Assembly: GCA_963575745.1 (NCBI GenBank) | Contig: CAUYUJ010021682.1 | Location: 339,183-403,182, forward strand | Direction: 5' to 3' | DNA length: 64,000 nucleotides | From: Prorocentrum cordatum | Taxonomy: Eukaryota; Sar; Dinophyceae; Prorocentrales; Prorocentraceae | Shown here: positions 20,235 through 32,399 of the stretch, in pieces | Numbering within the stretch: the stretch's first letter is position 1 | Layout: every line of letters begins with the position of its first letter | The notes under the pieces: model-generated | What the model was told of the DNA's origin: nothing | Seen by the model: the letters and a program-made list of their open reading frames with translations, nothing else | Database searches by the model: none | Position numbers and translations under genes: made by a program

Positions 20235-20540
20235 CCAGGAGGCCCATGTTAGATACCCCCTAGGTGGCCTGGACACGTGAAAGCACTTGGTTCCGCCATG
20301 TTAAATACCCCCTGGGCGGCCTGGACACGTAAAACCACGCGGCTCCAATTCGGGACAATCATGTTAGATACCCCTTGGGTGGCCTGGACACGTAAACACA
20401 CGTGGGGCCAGCCCTGGGCAACCATGCTAGATACACCCCTGGGTAGCCTGGACATGTTAAAACACGTGATCCTTGTTCGGGACAGTGATGTTAGATATCC
20501 CCTTGGGTGGCCTGCACACGTAAAAACACGTGGTGCCAGC
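20235..20540 (-). repeat. ~64-bp minisatellite in reverse orientation, about 5 copies
   Basis: Units with TAGATACCCCTTGGGTGGCC and CTGGACACGTAAAA words are the reverse complement of the array that flanks the copia element. Confidence 0.8.
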
Positions 20541-20544
20541 TCGC

Positions 20545-22230
20545 TCACCTCAGGACAGCGATCCCTCGTGAATTACGACGCGTCCGAGCTCCGAGGGCCA
20601 CGACCCCTGACGAATTACATTGAATGTTTTGCGCTCCCAGTGCCACGGTCAAGTGTTCAGTACGCTGCGTCCGCGCTCCCAGGGCCACGGTCCCATGTAA
20701 ATTTCGCTGGGTTCGCGCTCCCAGCGCAACGATCCCTTGTCAATTGCTCTGGATTCGCGCTCCCAAGGCCACGATCCCTGGTAAGTTGCATTGGGTTCAC
20801 GCTCCAGGGGCCGCGGCCCCTTGTGAATTACACTGCGTCCGCGCTACCAGGGCAGCGATTCCCTATGAGTTGCACTGCGTCCGCGCTCCCAGAGCCACAA
20901 TCCCTTGTGGGGCTCGCGCGCTCAGTGCCACGATCCAATGCACATTACGTTTTGGTCGCGCTCCTAGGGCCACGATCCCGTGCAAATTAGACGGGGGTCA
21001 CGCTCCCAGGGCCACGATCCTTGGTAAATTGCATGGTGTCCGCTCTCTTAGGGCCACGATCCTTAGTAAATCACGCTGTGTCCGCGTACCCAGGGCCACG
21101 ATCCATTGTAAATTACGTTGGGTGCGAGCTCTCAGGGCCCCGGTCCCTTGTAGAACACATCGGGTTCGCGTTCCGAGGGCAACGGTCTTTAGTAAATTAC
21201 ATTGCGTCCGCGCACCCAGGACCACGATCCCTAGTAAATTACACTGGGTTTGCGCTCTCAAGGCCACGGTCATTGGTAAAACACGCTGCGGTCGCGCTGA
21301 CAGGGCCACGACCCATCGCGAATTACGAAGGTATCGCGTATCCACGGTCACGATCTCTCGCACATTATGTTGCGTCCGTGCCCCCGAGGCCACGATGCCC
21401 TGTGAATTACATTGCCTCCGCGCTCCCAAGGCCACGATCCCTTTCAAATTATATTGCGTCCGTGCTTCCAAGGCCACGATCCCATGTGAATTACGTTGCT
21501 TCCGCGCTCCCAAGGCCACGATCCCTTGCAAATTACGGTGCGTCCGCCCTCCCAGGGTCACGAAGCACCGCGCGGAGGCTGCCTAAAAGGTCCCCCCATT
21601 TCCAGGGTAGAACTTGCTACTTTTCTGTATTGGGATCCGGGTTCGAGGAGTGCTTTTCGGACCCGAAGCCGCGAACCCTTGTAAATTACGCTGAGTCCAC
21701 GCGCCCACGATCCCCAGTAAGCTATGGTGGATCAGCGCTGCCAGGGCCGCGATCCCTCGCAAAGTGCCCAGGATTCACGCTCTCAAGGCCACGGTTCCTC
21801 GGATGTCACGTTGGGTTCGCGCCCCGAGTGCCGTTATCTCTCGTAAATCACATTGTGTCCGCGCTCTCAGGGCCGCGATCCTCAGCAGATAACGCTGCGT
21901 CCGCGCCCCCAGGGCCTCGATCCCTTGTCAATCTTTCTTGTGTCTGCGCCCCCGGGGGCAGAATCCCCTCTGCAAATTATCACACGATCCTGCGTCCGCG
22001 CTCCCAGGGCCGCGATCCATCGTAAATCGCACTGTGTCCGCGACCCCAGGGCCGTGATCCCCATGAATCACTCTGCATCTGCGCTCCCAGGGCCACGAAC
22101 CATTGTCAACTGCATTGGGTTCGCGCTCCCGGGGCCAGGATCCCTTGTCAACTACTCTGGGTTTGCACAGGGCCAGGATCCCCCTATGAAATGCGCGGCA
22201 TCCGCGGCCCCAGGGCCACGATCCCTCGGA
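20545..22230. repeat. Large minisatellite, ~42-bp unit, about 40 copies
   Basis: The unit combines CGCTCCCAGGGCCACGATCC with CTTGTAAATTACGCTGCGTC and is repeated with 5-25% divergence. The 42-bp period is 14 codons, so long frames of a 14-residue repeat are open on both strands. There is no domain and no reason to call it a gene. Confidence 0.85.
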
Positions 22231-22264
22231 GGAGGAGGAGGGGGAGCAGGAGTAAATACTGGTC

Positions 22265-22475
22265 CGGCTTCACTCCCAGAACCACCGGGGCATCTTGGAG
22301 CGCCCAGGCCTGTCAAGCGCTGCAAGGCACGGGTGTTGCTCGAGACATCCTCAAGCGGGCGCGCGAGACTAACATTTCTTCTGCAAAAAAACGCAGGGCT
22401 CGAGACATCCTCAACATTCTTGCGCGCAGGACGCGCCTCCTCGAGCGGGCACGTAAGAATTATATGTTTTTTTCT
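22265..22475 (+). repeat. Dispersed repeat family II, plus copy
   Basis: Contains GCTCGAGACATCCTCAAG and GCGCAGGACGCG words. The reverse complement of the same segment lies at 24,185-24,330, so the two copies bracket the 112-bp array. Confidence 0.65.
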
Positions 22476-22479
22476 TGTG

Positions 22480-22850
22480 TATACGTTTGTTATAAATATG
22501 TAAGGTTGCCCGAATCTTGTTATTGAGTGGGGAATTCTGCGCAAAGAGTTCCGCATTTCGTTTTTTATAAAAGAATGTTGGGGTCTGCGGACCCTGTAAG
22601 GCATCGAGGATCCGAGAGGGGGGGTGCGCATTTTCCTTGAGCGGGCACGCGCGAAACGCATGTTTCCCACCCCAAATGGGACTTTATTTTGATTAAGAGA
22701 GGAAGTTCGCCCGCCCACCTCAGCTTGGCACCGGGGGACAGTTTAACAAAACTAAGCGTTGCGGGCGACGATCAATGGAGAGAAAACATGTTGCCAAATC
22801 AGCCTGGCGAAAGACCCAACCATACGCAATTGTGAGTTCCGCAACTGTGA
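22480..22850. other. No gene recognised
   Basis: Relatively AT-rich stretch with short frames only. Confidence 0.4.
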
Positions 22851-22854
22851 ATAT

Positions 22855-23700
22855 CTTCTTCGGTGGCGCTCCCTATGGGGCCACGAAGCGCTGTACTGGG
22901 TGGGTGAAACGCAGGGAGCAAGGGCCGTGTTGGGTGGTGGCGGACGCATGCGGGCGGTGCCACTGGAGCCCCCTATGGGGCCATGAAACGCTGTACTGGG
23001 TGAGTGAAACGCAGGGAGCAAAGGCTGTGCGGGGTGGTGGCGGACGCATGCGGGCGGTGCCACTGGGACCTTCGGTGGAGCCCCCTTATGGGGCGATGAA
23101 ACGCTGTACTGGGTGGGGGAAACGCAGGGAGCAAGGGCTGTGCTGGGCGGTGGCGGACGCATGCGGGCGGTGCCACTGGGACCTTCGGTGGAGCCCCCTT
23201 ATAGGGCCACGAAACGTTGTACTGGGTGGGTGAAACGCAAGGAGCAATGGCTGTACTGGGTGGTGGCGGACGCATGCGGGCGGTGCCACTGGGGCCTTCG
23301 GTGGAGCGCCCTATGGGGCCACGAAGCGTTGTACTGGGTGGGTGAAACGCAGGGAGCAAGGGCCGTGTTGGGTGGTGGCGGACGCATGTGGGCGGTGCCA
23401 GTGGGACTTTCGGTGGAGCTCCCTATGGGACCACGAAACGTTGTACTGGGTGGGTGAAACGCAGGGAGCAAAGGCTGTGCGGGGTGGTGGCGGACGCATA
23501 CGGGCGGTGCCACTGGGACCTGCGGTGGAGCCCCCTATGGGGCCACGAAACGCTGTACTGGGTTGGCGAAACGCAAGGAGCAAGGGCTGTGCTGGGTGGT
23601 GGCGGACGCATGCGGGCGGTGCCACTGGGACCTTCGGTGGAGCCCCTCTGTGGGGCCACGAACCGTTGTACTGGGTCGGTGAAACGCAGGGAGGAGGGAG
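22855..23700. repeat. Tandem array, ~112-bp unit, about 8 copies
   Basis: TGTACTGGGT recurs near 22,892, 22,992, 23,105, 23,218, 23,330, 23,441, 23,554 and 23,667. Each unit has a GTGGTGGCGGACGCATGCGG block and a CTATGGGGCCACGAAACG block. Confidence 0.9.
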
Positions 23701-23854
23701 GAGGGAGGAGGAGGGGGGAAGAGGAGGAGAAGAGGAGAGGAATGCGGGGAGTCTCTTCAAAACGAGGACCCAACACCACAGGATGGTTGGAAAGAATGGC
23801 CAGATGTATTAAAACGCGTTCTAAACACGACTTAAACATGTAAACACATGTTTC

Positions 23855-23887
23855 AAACATGTTCGGAACAGCTGTTCGAACATGTTT
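23855..23887. repeat. 33-bp near-perfect palindrome centred on CAGCTG
   Basis: AAACATGTTCGG and CGAACATGTTT arms meet at AACAGCTGTT, with one extra base in the left arm. Further ACATGT words precede it (23,835-23,860). Confidence 0.75.
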
Positions 23888-24184
23888 AACACACGTCTAG
23901 TTCAATGATAGGATTGTTAGGGTGTGCGTTGTCAAGGCACCCACAAACTAAGCGAGAACCCTGGGACCACGTCCTTTCCTGGACAAACGCAGTATAGTTT
24001 CAGCTTGCTTTTCGAAAGTGCGTTTCGCGCGTACCTGGTCGAGGAAAGCGTGTCCCCATCTCGGATCCTCGATAAATAACGGCAGCCGCAGGTCCCCGCC
24101 TTCCTTTGCAAAAGAAGAACGCAAAGCGTTTTGCACAGAATCCGTTTTCAATATCGTGGACTGAAGGCCCTAGCATTAAGCAGA

Positions 24185-24330
24185 AGATGTGCAACTGTTG
24201 ACGTGTTGCGCGCCCACTCGAGGATGGCGCGTCCTGCGCGAAGAAATTTCGAGGATGTCTCCAGCAAAACCCTTGTCTTGCACAGCTTGATGGGCTTCGG
24301 CGCCCCAGGATGCCTGGTGGGTCCGTGAAT
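24185..24330 (-). repeat. Dispersed repeat family II, inverted copy
   Basis: Reverse complement of 22,265-22,475 (for example GAGGATGTCTCCAGCAAAAC against the GAGACATCCTC word). Confidence 0.6.
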
Positions 24331-25086
24331 GCGGAAACGCGCGAACACAAGTGGGGCTCCTAACGCCCCGGGCCGGGAGAAGCGTGACACACGCGAGTGG
24401 ATTCCTGACATTCAGGGCGGGACAAGCATGACGACATTTGGGTTTCGAACGCCCCAGGGCGGGACACGCGTGAAAGCACATGGGTTCCGAACCTGTCAGG
24501 GCAGGATTAGCATGAGAACGCACTGGTTTCCAACGCTTCAGAGTGGGGCAAATGTGAAAACACACGGGTTCTTAACGCGCCAGGGGTCCCTAGCGCCCGA
24601 GAGCGGGACGAGAGTTAACGCATTCGAGGTCCTGACGCCCCACGGCGGGACAAGCGTGGTCACATGTGGGTCTTAGCGCCCCAGAGCGGGACAAGCGTGA
24701 AATCAGATGGTTCCTAACGCTCTAGAAATGGACAAGCACGAAAACACGTGGGTTGCACGAAAACACGTGGGTTCCTGACGCCCCAGAGCGGGACGAGCGT
24801 GAACGCATTCGGGCCCCTGACGCCCCAGGGCGGGACCAGCAAGAACAAACAAGTGGGTTCCTTACGCCCCCGAGCGGGACAAGCGTGATGCCACGTGGGC
24901 TCCTTCTGCCCCTGGGCGGGACAAGCGTGAACACACGTGGGTCCGTTAAGCCCCAGAGCAGGACACGCGTGAAGGCACACGCCTGCGGGCGGGCCCCAAC
25001 TCTTGAAATATTTGGGTCTCTAGCACCCGAGGGCGGGACAAGCGTGAAGACATGTGGGTTCTCAACGCGCCAGAGCGGGGCAAACG

Positions 25087-25241
25087 TTAAGCCGGGCCTG
25101 TCCCTCTACAGGAGGAAATTTGAAAAGAGGCAAAAATAGTCTGGGGACGATGTTTCGATTATTGTTTGGCCATTTTTGAATATTGTTTGACTATTCCTTA
25201 TGTTTCCTCAGATTTGTCTGTAGGGGGACATGCCCGACCTG
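25087..25241. mobile_element. TIR element family III (MITE-like), copy 1
   Basis: ~155 bp with inverted ends: TTAAGCCGGGCCTGTCCCTC on the left and TAGGGGGACATGCCCGACCT on the right. The AT-rich interior has GATGTTTCGATTATTG. It is inserted in the 43-bp minisatellite and encodes no transposase. Confidence 0.8.
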
Positions 25242-26110
25242 ATGCAAAAGTGACAAACAATGCGTGGTGTCCAACGACCCAGAGCCGGGCAAACGCGAAC
25301 ACCATAGTGTCTAACAGTTCTTGGGGGGCCTTCGGAGGCATCCCAGGGGCCCCTAGGAGGCCGCCATCAGAATGAGCCCAGTTCTTACACACTTGGTGTA
25401 GATTCATCGGTTTCTTGGTGTTGTTGTGCCTCCCCCCCTGCCGCTCCCCCCCCAGTTTGGTTGGTCCAGACGACCGCGTGTTGAATATCCCCCCCTAGAG
25501 CGGGACAGTCGTGAAACCACATGTGTCCTTCACGGCCCAGGGCGGGACGCGTGAACACGCGTGAGTTCATAACGCCCCAGGGCGGGACAAGCGTGAACGC
25601 ACGTGGGTTCTTAGCGCCCCAGAGAGCCTGTTGGTTCCTGCCGCCCCACAGTGGGGAACGCGTGAGCACGCATGGGTTCCGAACGCCCCGGGCAGGACAA
25701 GCCTGACATTATTTAAGTCCCTCGCGCCCGCACAAGCGGGACAAGCGTGAAACCGCTTGGGTCACTCACGCACCAGAGCGGGACAAGCGTGACCACATCT
25801 GGCTTCCCAACGGGCGGGAGAAGCTCGAAAACATTTCGGCTCCTGACGCCCCAGGGCGGGACATGCGTGACAACACATGTGTCTTTCACGCCCCAGGGCG
25901 GGACTCGCGTGAACACACGTGAGTTCCTAACATTCCAGAGCGGAACAAGCGTGATACCACGTGGGTCCCCAACGCTCCAGAGCGGGGCAAGCGTGAAAAC
26001 ATGTGAGTCCGCAACGTCCCAGAGTGGGGCGATCCTGAACACATGTGGGTTCCGTATGCTCCAGGGCAGGACACGCGAGAAATCACATAGCTCCTTACGC
26101 CTCCGAGCGG

Positions 26111-26112
<2 letters not shown>

Positions 26113-26153
<41 letters not shown>
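26113..26153. repeat. (TA)n microsatellite
   Basis: About 20 TA units, interrupted once by TATGTA. Confidence 0.95.
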
Positions 26154-26509
26154 GAAACCATGACGTCTCTAACGCCCCAAAGCGGGACAAGCGTGATATC
26201 AGTTGGGTTCCTAACGCGTGTGAAAACACGTCGGCCCCTAACGCCCCAGGGCGGGACAAACGTGACAACACGTGAGTTCTTAACGCACCAGAGCGGGACA
26301 AGCGTGGGATCACGCGGGTTACAAACGCCCCAAAGCGGGACAAGCGTGACAACACGTGGGGTCCGAACGCCCCAGGGCGGGACAAGCGCGATACGATTTG
26401 GGTCTCTGACGCCCCACAACGGGACAAGCGTGAGCATGCAGGGGCCCCAATGCCCCAGAGAGGGGCAGGCGTGGAAACGCATGAGTTCTATCACCCCGGA
26501 GCGGGTCGG

Positions 26510-27200
26510 CGTATGCTCCACCCCCAACGGCGCGTCCCGTGGCTTGTCCCCTGTCGCGGTCCTTGGCTTGTCCCCCCGGCGCCTTCCCTGCCCGTTCCGT
26601 GGCGCGTCCCTTGCCGCGTTATTTGGCGCGTCTTTCGGTGCATCCCCTTTCCGTGGCGGGTCCACGCGACATGCGCCCCGTGTGATTTCTCGTCCCGCTT
26701 CGGAGTTGAATTCGATCTTGAGCTCGGGCTGCTTGTGATGGGCCAGCTCTCCACCACCACTGCCATAGGTAGGACGGGGGAGAAGGGAGGATGGGGAGGT
26801 ATTTCTCCTCCTCCTCTTCCTCCTCCTCCTCATCCGCCCTCTCCTACATCCGGTAGTGGTGGTGGAACATAGGCCTATCAGATTGAGCGTCCCAGCGTCG
26901 CACACGTTGCGACTGCAACATGCTCTGGGCCAGCTATGCGCTCAGGCAGCTCGAGCTCAAGATCCAGATCCGTTCGGTCAGGGTTCGGATGTCAAGAACA
27001 GCTTGCTCCACAACATTTCAAAGCACAGCGAAATTCATCGCGGCATGGCACATCTCCTTTCAGCGCGGCGCAGCACGATCCTTGGCACGGTACATCACGA
27101 TCGATACCCTCAGCATTGTATTTGTTTGTCGTCCAGCCAGTTTTTTTGAAAACGTAGCCACGCATCGCGTTTCTGGATTTCCTTCCAGGTTCGTTGGTTG
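26510..27200 (+). repeat. Dispersed repeat family I, copy E
   Basis: Head with GCGCGTCCCTTGCCGCG-type words (26,510-26,700), then an insertion-like segment holding (TCC)n (about 26,755-26,870), then the body (26,880-27,200) ending GGTTGATCATGTT. It follows the large 43-bp array. Confidence 0.7.
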
Positions 27201-27246
27201 ATCATGTTTGAAGTCGTTTTTGCTTGATATGTTTTCTGAATTGAAG

Positions 27247-27400
27247 TGGGAGGAGGAGGAGGAGGAGGAGGAGGAGGAGGAGGAGGAGGAGGAGGAGTGG
27301 GAGGAGGAGGGGGTGGAGGACGAGGAGGAGGAGGAGAAGGAGGAGGAGGAAGGGAACGAGGGGGAGCAGGAGGAGGAGGAGGAGGAGGAGGGATGGATGG
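27247..27400 (+). repeat. (GGA)n tract
   Basis: GGA triplets with occasional GGT, GGG and GAC interruptions. Frames through it give poly-Glu, poly-Arg or poly-Gly and are not taken as genes. Confidence 0.9.
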
Positions 27401-27775
27401 ACAGCGCCTTTGAAGGTCGGGAGGTGAACGCACCAAAAGCGGTGGGGGGGGTCGACCCGCGTCAAATCGCATTTGAGGCTCTTTTCGCCTCTTCTGTAGC
27501 TTTCATTCTGGCGAGCAAGGACGCCATTCTCTGCTCATGTGCGGGGGCCGTGGGGGCATCCGAAAATGTTCGCGGAACGGATGTAACACTCACATCAGGC
27601 AGCGCAATATCATCTTTCAAAATTTCGAGCTTAGCTACAGGCAGCGTCTTGTCCAGCATAGCTCTAGCCTTCATGTTAGGGCCGAGCCCACGACGGACGC
27701 GACTAAGAACATCCAGCCCTTTACGCGTTGGCTTCTGGCAAACCTCCTCAAGCGTCACGGCTCTCCCCTGAGACC
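27401..27775. other. No gene recognised between two GGA tracts
   Basis: Frames are open on both strands (plus strand from about 27,208, minus strand from 28,016) but none shows a known domain. This could be LINE 3' flank. Confidence 0.35.
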
Positions 27776-27779
27776 AGGG

Positions 27780-27911
27780 AAGAGGAGGAGGAGGAGGAGG
27801 AGGAGGGGGAGGAGGGGGAGGAGGAGGCAGAGGAGGAGGAGGAGGAGGAGGAGGAGGAGGAGGAGGAGGAGGAGGGGAACGAGAGGAGGAGGAGGAGGAG
27901 GAGGAGGAAGA
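27780..27911 (+). repeat. (GGA)n tract, 3' side of the LINE
   Basis: GGA triplets on the plus strand, i.e. (TCC)n on the strand of the LINE whose last frame ends at 28,209. Confidence 0.9.
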
Positions 27912-28208
27912 GTATGAGTATGACCATGTGACAGAGTCAACTGTGCCAACATTACGTGACGAATTACACATGAAGGCATGACTATACACGACCACGGCTC
28001 TGCTTCTCACGTGCACTTAAAACCTTAGGCCATAAACCACGTGAACTCCGATCGAGATATACAGCTCGATGCGTGGTGACACGCTTGGTACAGGCCTTGC
28101 CAAGTTCACGTAGGACCTCGGAGGCAAACGAACCGCACAACTTACAATACCAGAGCTTAAGATGTGTATGATACTGCATGGCATGAGATTGATCCACCCA
28201 CCCCCACG

Positions 28209-31200
28209 CTATGTGCAGACGTGCCAGGGGGGCTTATAAAGGATGGACCCATTATAGTTGACGGGCTGGAAACATTCTGACTGGCGCCACTTGGTTGCAG
28301 CAGCCCTGCTGGCCGATCCTCCACAACAAGTGCATCTCCTCCCACTCTCATCGAGAGCGTGAGAGGTAGAGAAGAGGGAGAGGGCAGCAGCAGAGGGAGG
28401 ACGGGGGACGGAGGAGGATGATGCTTTTTCCTGAGCACCAGGGGCCGCATCGGCCTCCATCGCGTCGATCGTCGCCCTCAGCAGGCGCAAACGCACAAGC
28501 CTCGCTCTCCGCTCGTGGATGAGAATACGTTGGCGGAGAGACTCTGGCAAGCGAGCAGCGTTGGCCGCGACTCCCGCCACGACATCAACAATCGTGTTGC
28601 CAGTGACCGCCCATCTCGGAGCGGCCCCAGCCTGGATCTCCGCACCCCCGAGGTGGGAGTGCACGAAAATCAAGGAGACTGAATTGAAACCGCGCTCCTG
28701 CATGAGTTGTCCGAGCTGAGCCCACAGTTCCGCATCTGGCCCGCTCGGACACTCGAAACGCCTGGCACACCAGCCTTTGATGACTGGCTCACAATCCGTG
28801 ACATAAGTGATGCAGCCGCTCGTAGCCCAAACAGCTAGAAGCAAGCTCCTTAGCATTCCGCGGGGGACGGCCTGCCTGTCACCGCAGAGTGGCCCACTGA
28901 TGGCCCCTGCGATGGACACTGTGGGCTCCAACTCGTGGAAAAGTGCGATGGCACATCCAACGCGGCGAAACTTGGTGACAGCAGTGTCGGGGCCACCGCC
29001 GGCGTCGCCAAAGAGCAAAAACGGAGCCTGGCCCGTGCCATGTCCAAGGCATCCTGGGCCCAGCTCGTAAGGACCTGTCACAACCCAGGCCTCATCGCGG
29101 GCAGGAGGTGGGACAGCCACCCATGGGGCAGGTAGCAGCCCCCTTAGCCAAAAAACTGACTCAGCCTCCGCTTGCACTGTGGCCTGGTACACTAGATCTT
29201 CTGTCATGGTGTACGCCTCCCTATTAGTGTTAGAACTGCACGTCCAACTGCGATGAAGAGGCGTCTCTGGCTCAGACTGGCATCGAGGGCGCTTGTCAGT
29301 GTCAGCAGAACGTGGGATGTCTGCCTTCTTCCTTGTACGCGTCCACGTGCTGCCAACTGCGACCGACAACATAACTTCACTCAGCCGATGACCGATCTGC
29401 GGGACATCATGTAACTGCTGAATCAAAACACGATAGGAATCGACATCAGATCCGTCCTGCAATCCTTCACCACAGTAGTGCTGACTAGCCTGTTGCCAAT
29501 ACCGCCGCTGCAGTACATCCGAAAAATATTTGAGGAAACCTGCATGGCTGTCCAAGGCCTTCACTCCAGTATACATCGCATCATCAAATCTCCACTCATC
29601 ACCTGCAAACTCATGGGGCTCTGGGATACCCCACCCAGTAGCCGAGGACACAGACCATCCTGACTCGATAAGATGTAAAATGTCTGCTGAGACTTGTCCT
29701 CGGACATACTTGGTGCGGTGCCGTTCTGGGACTCCTCGAAGCTGCTGTACAACTGTCTGCCGAATACGAGATACCCCTGACCGTACATCAGGATGGTCAC
29801 GCCAGATGGATCGATACATGTCTAGGCACTGCATTGGGAGCTTGACGCCTGGATCCTGCTGCGGTGCTCGGATCGCCAACAGCGTTGCCAAGCACCTGCC
29901 CCGCGTCGGCGCCGCGCACGCAAGCCCCAGCCGTCGCCGTGCCTGCACCAGCCTCTGGCTGAAGGCCCCGTGCACCTGGAAGCCGCAGGTGCCCGCGGCC
30001 TGCGCGCCCTGGAGCTCCAGGCGGCGCGTTGCCTTGTAGCGACGCGCCGCCCAGGCGAACCTCCCGATCTTCAAACTCATGCCCTTGTGCTTAGTGTCCC
30101 TCTTGTTGCGCGTGGAGCGTGCTGCGCGAACTCCGCAACTGAGATCCACTCCAAGGAAGCTCGCCTGAGACTGAGCCGTGATGTGGTACCCTGCCTGTCG
30201 AACAGCACGAGCCACCCATCTCGCATCAGCAACATCAGTACACATGACCACCGACTCCGGGGACACCCGCAACTTGCTGGCGTCCAGGGACCTGCAAGTG
30301 TCCAAGATGCAGGCCTTCAGCCCGCGACGGACGCGTGCTCGTGATCCTCGAATCTGTTGTGAGAGGCCGTCAACCCACACTCGATGGCTCACGAGCGGAT
30401 GGTCCTCGACAACCCGCTTCAGCACGAAATGAGCGAGCGTCCGACCGAATCTAGTGCCCGACCGCAGCCCTTGGACAATGCTGCGCGTGGGCTGAAATGG
30501 GGCGGATGTCGCCCCCAGCTGACTGAGCACCCGTGGCGACGCGCACTGGAGAAGCTCCATGCATAAAATCACCGGTGGAAGCTGCATCTCCAGCGCGGAC
30601 TCAACTAGGTATGGCCACTCGATCGAGTCGTAGAAGCCATCGATATCAACTAAACCATGGCCCACATGAACGTTCAAGTGGCCACATACCTCCTCCTGAA
30701 TAGCACGGAGATGCGCTTCTCTCGCACTGGAATTGCCCCGCACCGCAGCATCCCAACGTTCCTCTGTCTCCGCCGACCACCCTCGCACCAGCGGTTCCCC
30801 GATCAAGGGCCAGAGGCGGCCGAGAAGCGGAACCGGTCCGATGATCCGATCTCCGTGCACCTTCTGGGGGAGCATCCTCCCCGAGATCAAGAGAAGTTGA
30901 CCAGGCCAGCGCAAACAAGCCACGCGCGCTGTGAAAAGCAGCGCGAGTTCAGCAAGTGCCGTGTCTGGCAACATTTCTAGATCAACTGGCGATGAGAAAT
31001 CAACCCCCTGCCCTATGGATGCCTTCATCTGCTTCAGCGCCGCCCTGATGTCACGCGCACTGATAGGCTCCGGTGGGTCACCTTCCACAGCGTCTTCCAC
31101 CTCCTGGAAAACTCTCATGACCATGGCCTCGTCGAGTGGGGCGGGCGCCCACTTGTCGCGCCACTTGGTTGACTTGGCATCGACGACGTCACGAAGATGG

Positions 31201-32090
31201 CAAAGAACCTGGCCCTGATGCTCGTGCTCAAGATCCACCAGAGGGGTAGGACCTAAAGATCGATGCAATATCACCAACGACTTCTCGTCAGTCACAAACT
31301 TCTGAAACTCACACAAGGACTGCTGGATGGCTTTCCTCTGGGCCCGACCGCAGAATCGTCTTGCTCCATGTGCGAGGCCCTCCAGCATGCACACGGAGCG
31401 CGCACCAATATCTGAAAGAGCAGCCTGCCACTCATGCCGCTCGAGATCTTTGCCTGGTAGAAGAACAGTACGCGCACGCTCAGGACAAGTCTCAACGTGC
31501 CTCTTGACCGATTCACGATAACGTCGTTGCTGGGCCTCTCCGTTGTTCCTCCGACGGTGATGCGCCAGCGCGCACAGTAATGTGTGTAGTTGCGTCCACC
31601 AACCTCTCAGCCGATCCCGCAGGAGCGACGTGCGGCCCTTGCCTGGCATTTTCAGCTCCTGCACCACGAAATGTACTCCTGCTGATCTGGGAGGCCCAGC
31701 GGGCAGCGAGACACCATGATGATTGGCAATCGTGGGTTCAACAGAGGACACCCAACTGGCGTAGAGGCCTGAAACTAGAGACAACTGTGCGGGTTTGAGC
31801 CTAAAGGCTACGGAGGAACGCAGGGCAGGGCAAAGAGGGTCAAGGGACGGAGATCCAGACATAAAACCTACCTCCTGACGGACCCTCTCCCACGTGGCCT
31901 CAGGAATGTGGAAGGTATGCATATTCTGGTCAGAACTCGACCCATGCTCAGGAGAAGCCTGCTGTTGCACGCTACTGTCGGCCGTCTCCGAGCTACCTGC
32001 AGCTCCAGAGCGCCCATCCGATGCCTCTGAGGCCTCGGGTCGAATTGGATACTGGGAGTCCAGGATCTTGTCAGTCGGCAGACGGCCAAC
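28209..32090 (-). pseudogene. LINE reverse transcriptase and RNase H region
   Basis: One long open frame (about 1,290 codons after a TAG at 32,091-32,093; no clear ATG near its start). Residues are counted from 31,970. RT motif A is LVDIDGFYDSI (about 440) and motif B is SIVQGLRSGTRFGRT. Motif C reads VWVDGL where F/Y-x-D-D is expected: Asp 534 (30,369-30,371) is followed by Gly 535 (GGC, 30,366-30,368), one base from GAC. The RNase H domain near the C-terminus has FGDAGGG, VTDCEPVIKGW and HSHLGG then GNTIVDVVAG, but the usual Glu of PRAEL is replaced (PRGML). It would copy LINE RNA at the nicked target, but the missing motif C Asp and RNase H Glu make it very probably inactive. Confidence 0.8.
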
Positions 32091-32399
32091 CTACGGAGTG
32101 CCCCTTGGGAACAGACCAGGGAAAGGGCCAGTGAAGGCTCCCTCGACCCCAGGGCCCTGGACCCCAGGGCCACCTGGGCCCCCAGCGTGAGAAATGCCTT
32201 CATGCAGGGCCGCGTTGAGGCCAGAATCGGGGCAGAAGTTGAACTCCTGAGCCCACGGATCCTACTCGTCCTGCAGCCCTTCAAAAAAAATCAAGCCCAA
32301 ACTCACACTCATCAAAATCTACAGCACCAGCCTCAGCAGAGGCGGGCTCACCCCTCGAGCTCGCGTCTGCTGGCTGTTCCCTTTGAGATTGAACACACT

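Larger units (their letters stand above)
24360..26510. repeat. Large minisatellite, ~42-43-bp unit, about 45 copies
   Basis: The unit combines GCGGGACAAGCGTGA, AACACGTGGGTTC and CTAACGCCCCAGAG words. It is interrupted by a TIR element at 25,087-25,241, by unrelated sequence to about 25,500, and by a (TA)n run at 26,113-26,153. One or two of the same units sit at the head of dispersed repeat family I copies at 15,590, 18,710 and 55,575, and here the array leads directly into copy E. Confidence 0.85.

Noticed and set aside
20277-22025. Frames of 14-residue repeats (GPRSLVNYAASALP type)
   Set aside because: The 42-bp minisatellite gives equivalent frames on the opposite strand and in other phases; no independent evidence of coding.
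24360-26510. Regularly spaced repeats resembling a CRISPR array
   Set aside because: The whole unit is repeated with graded divergence; there are no invariant repeats separated by unique spacers, and the context is eukaryotic.
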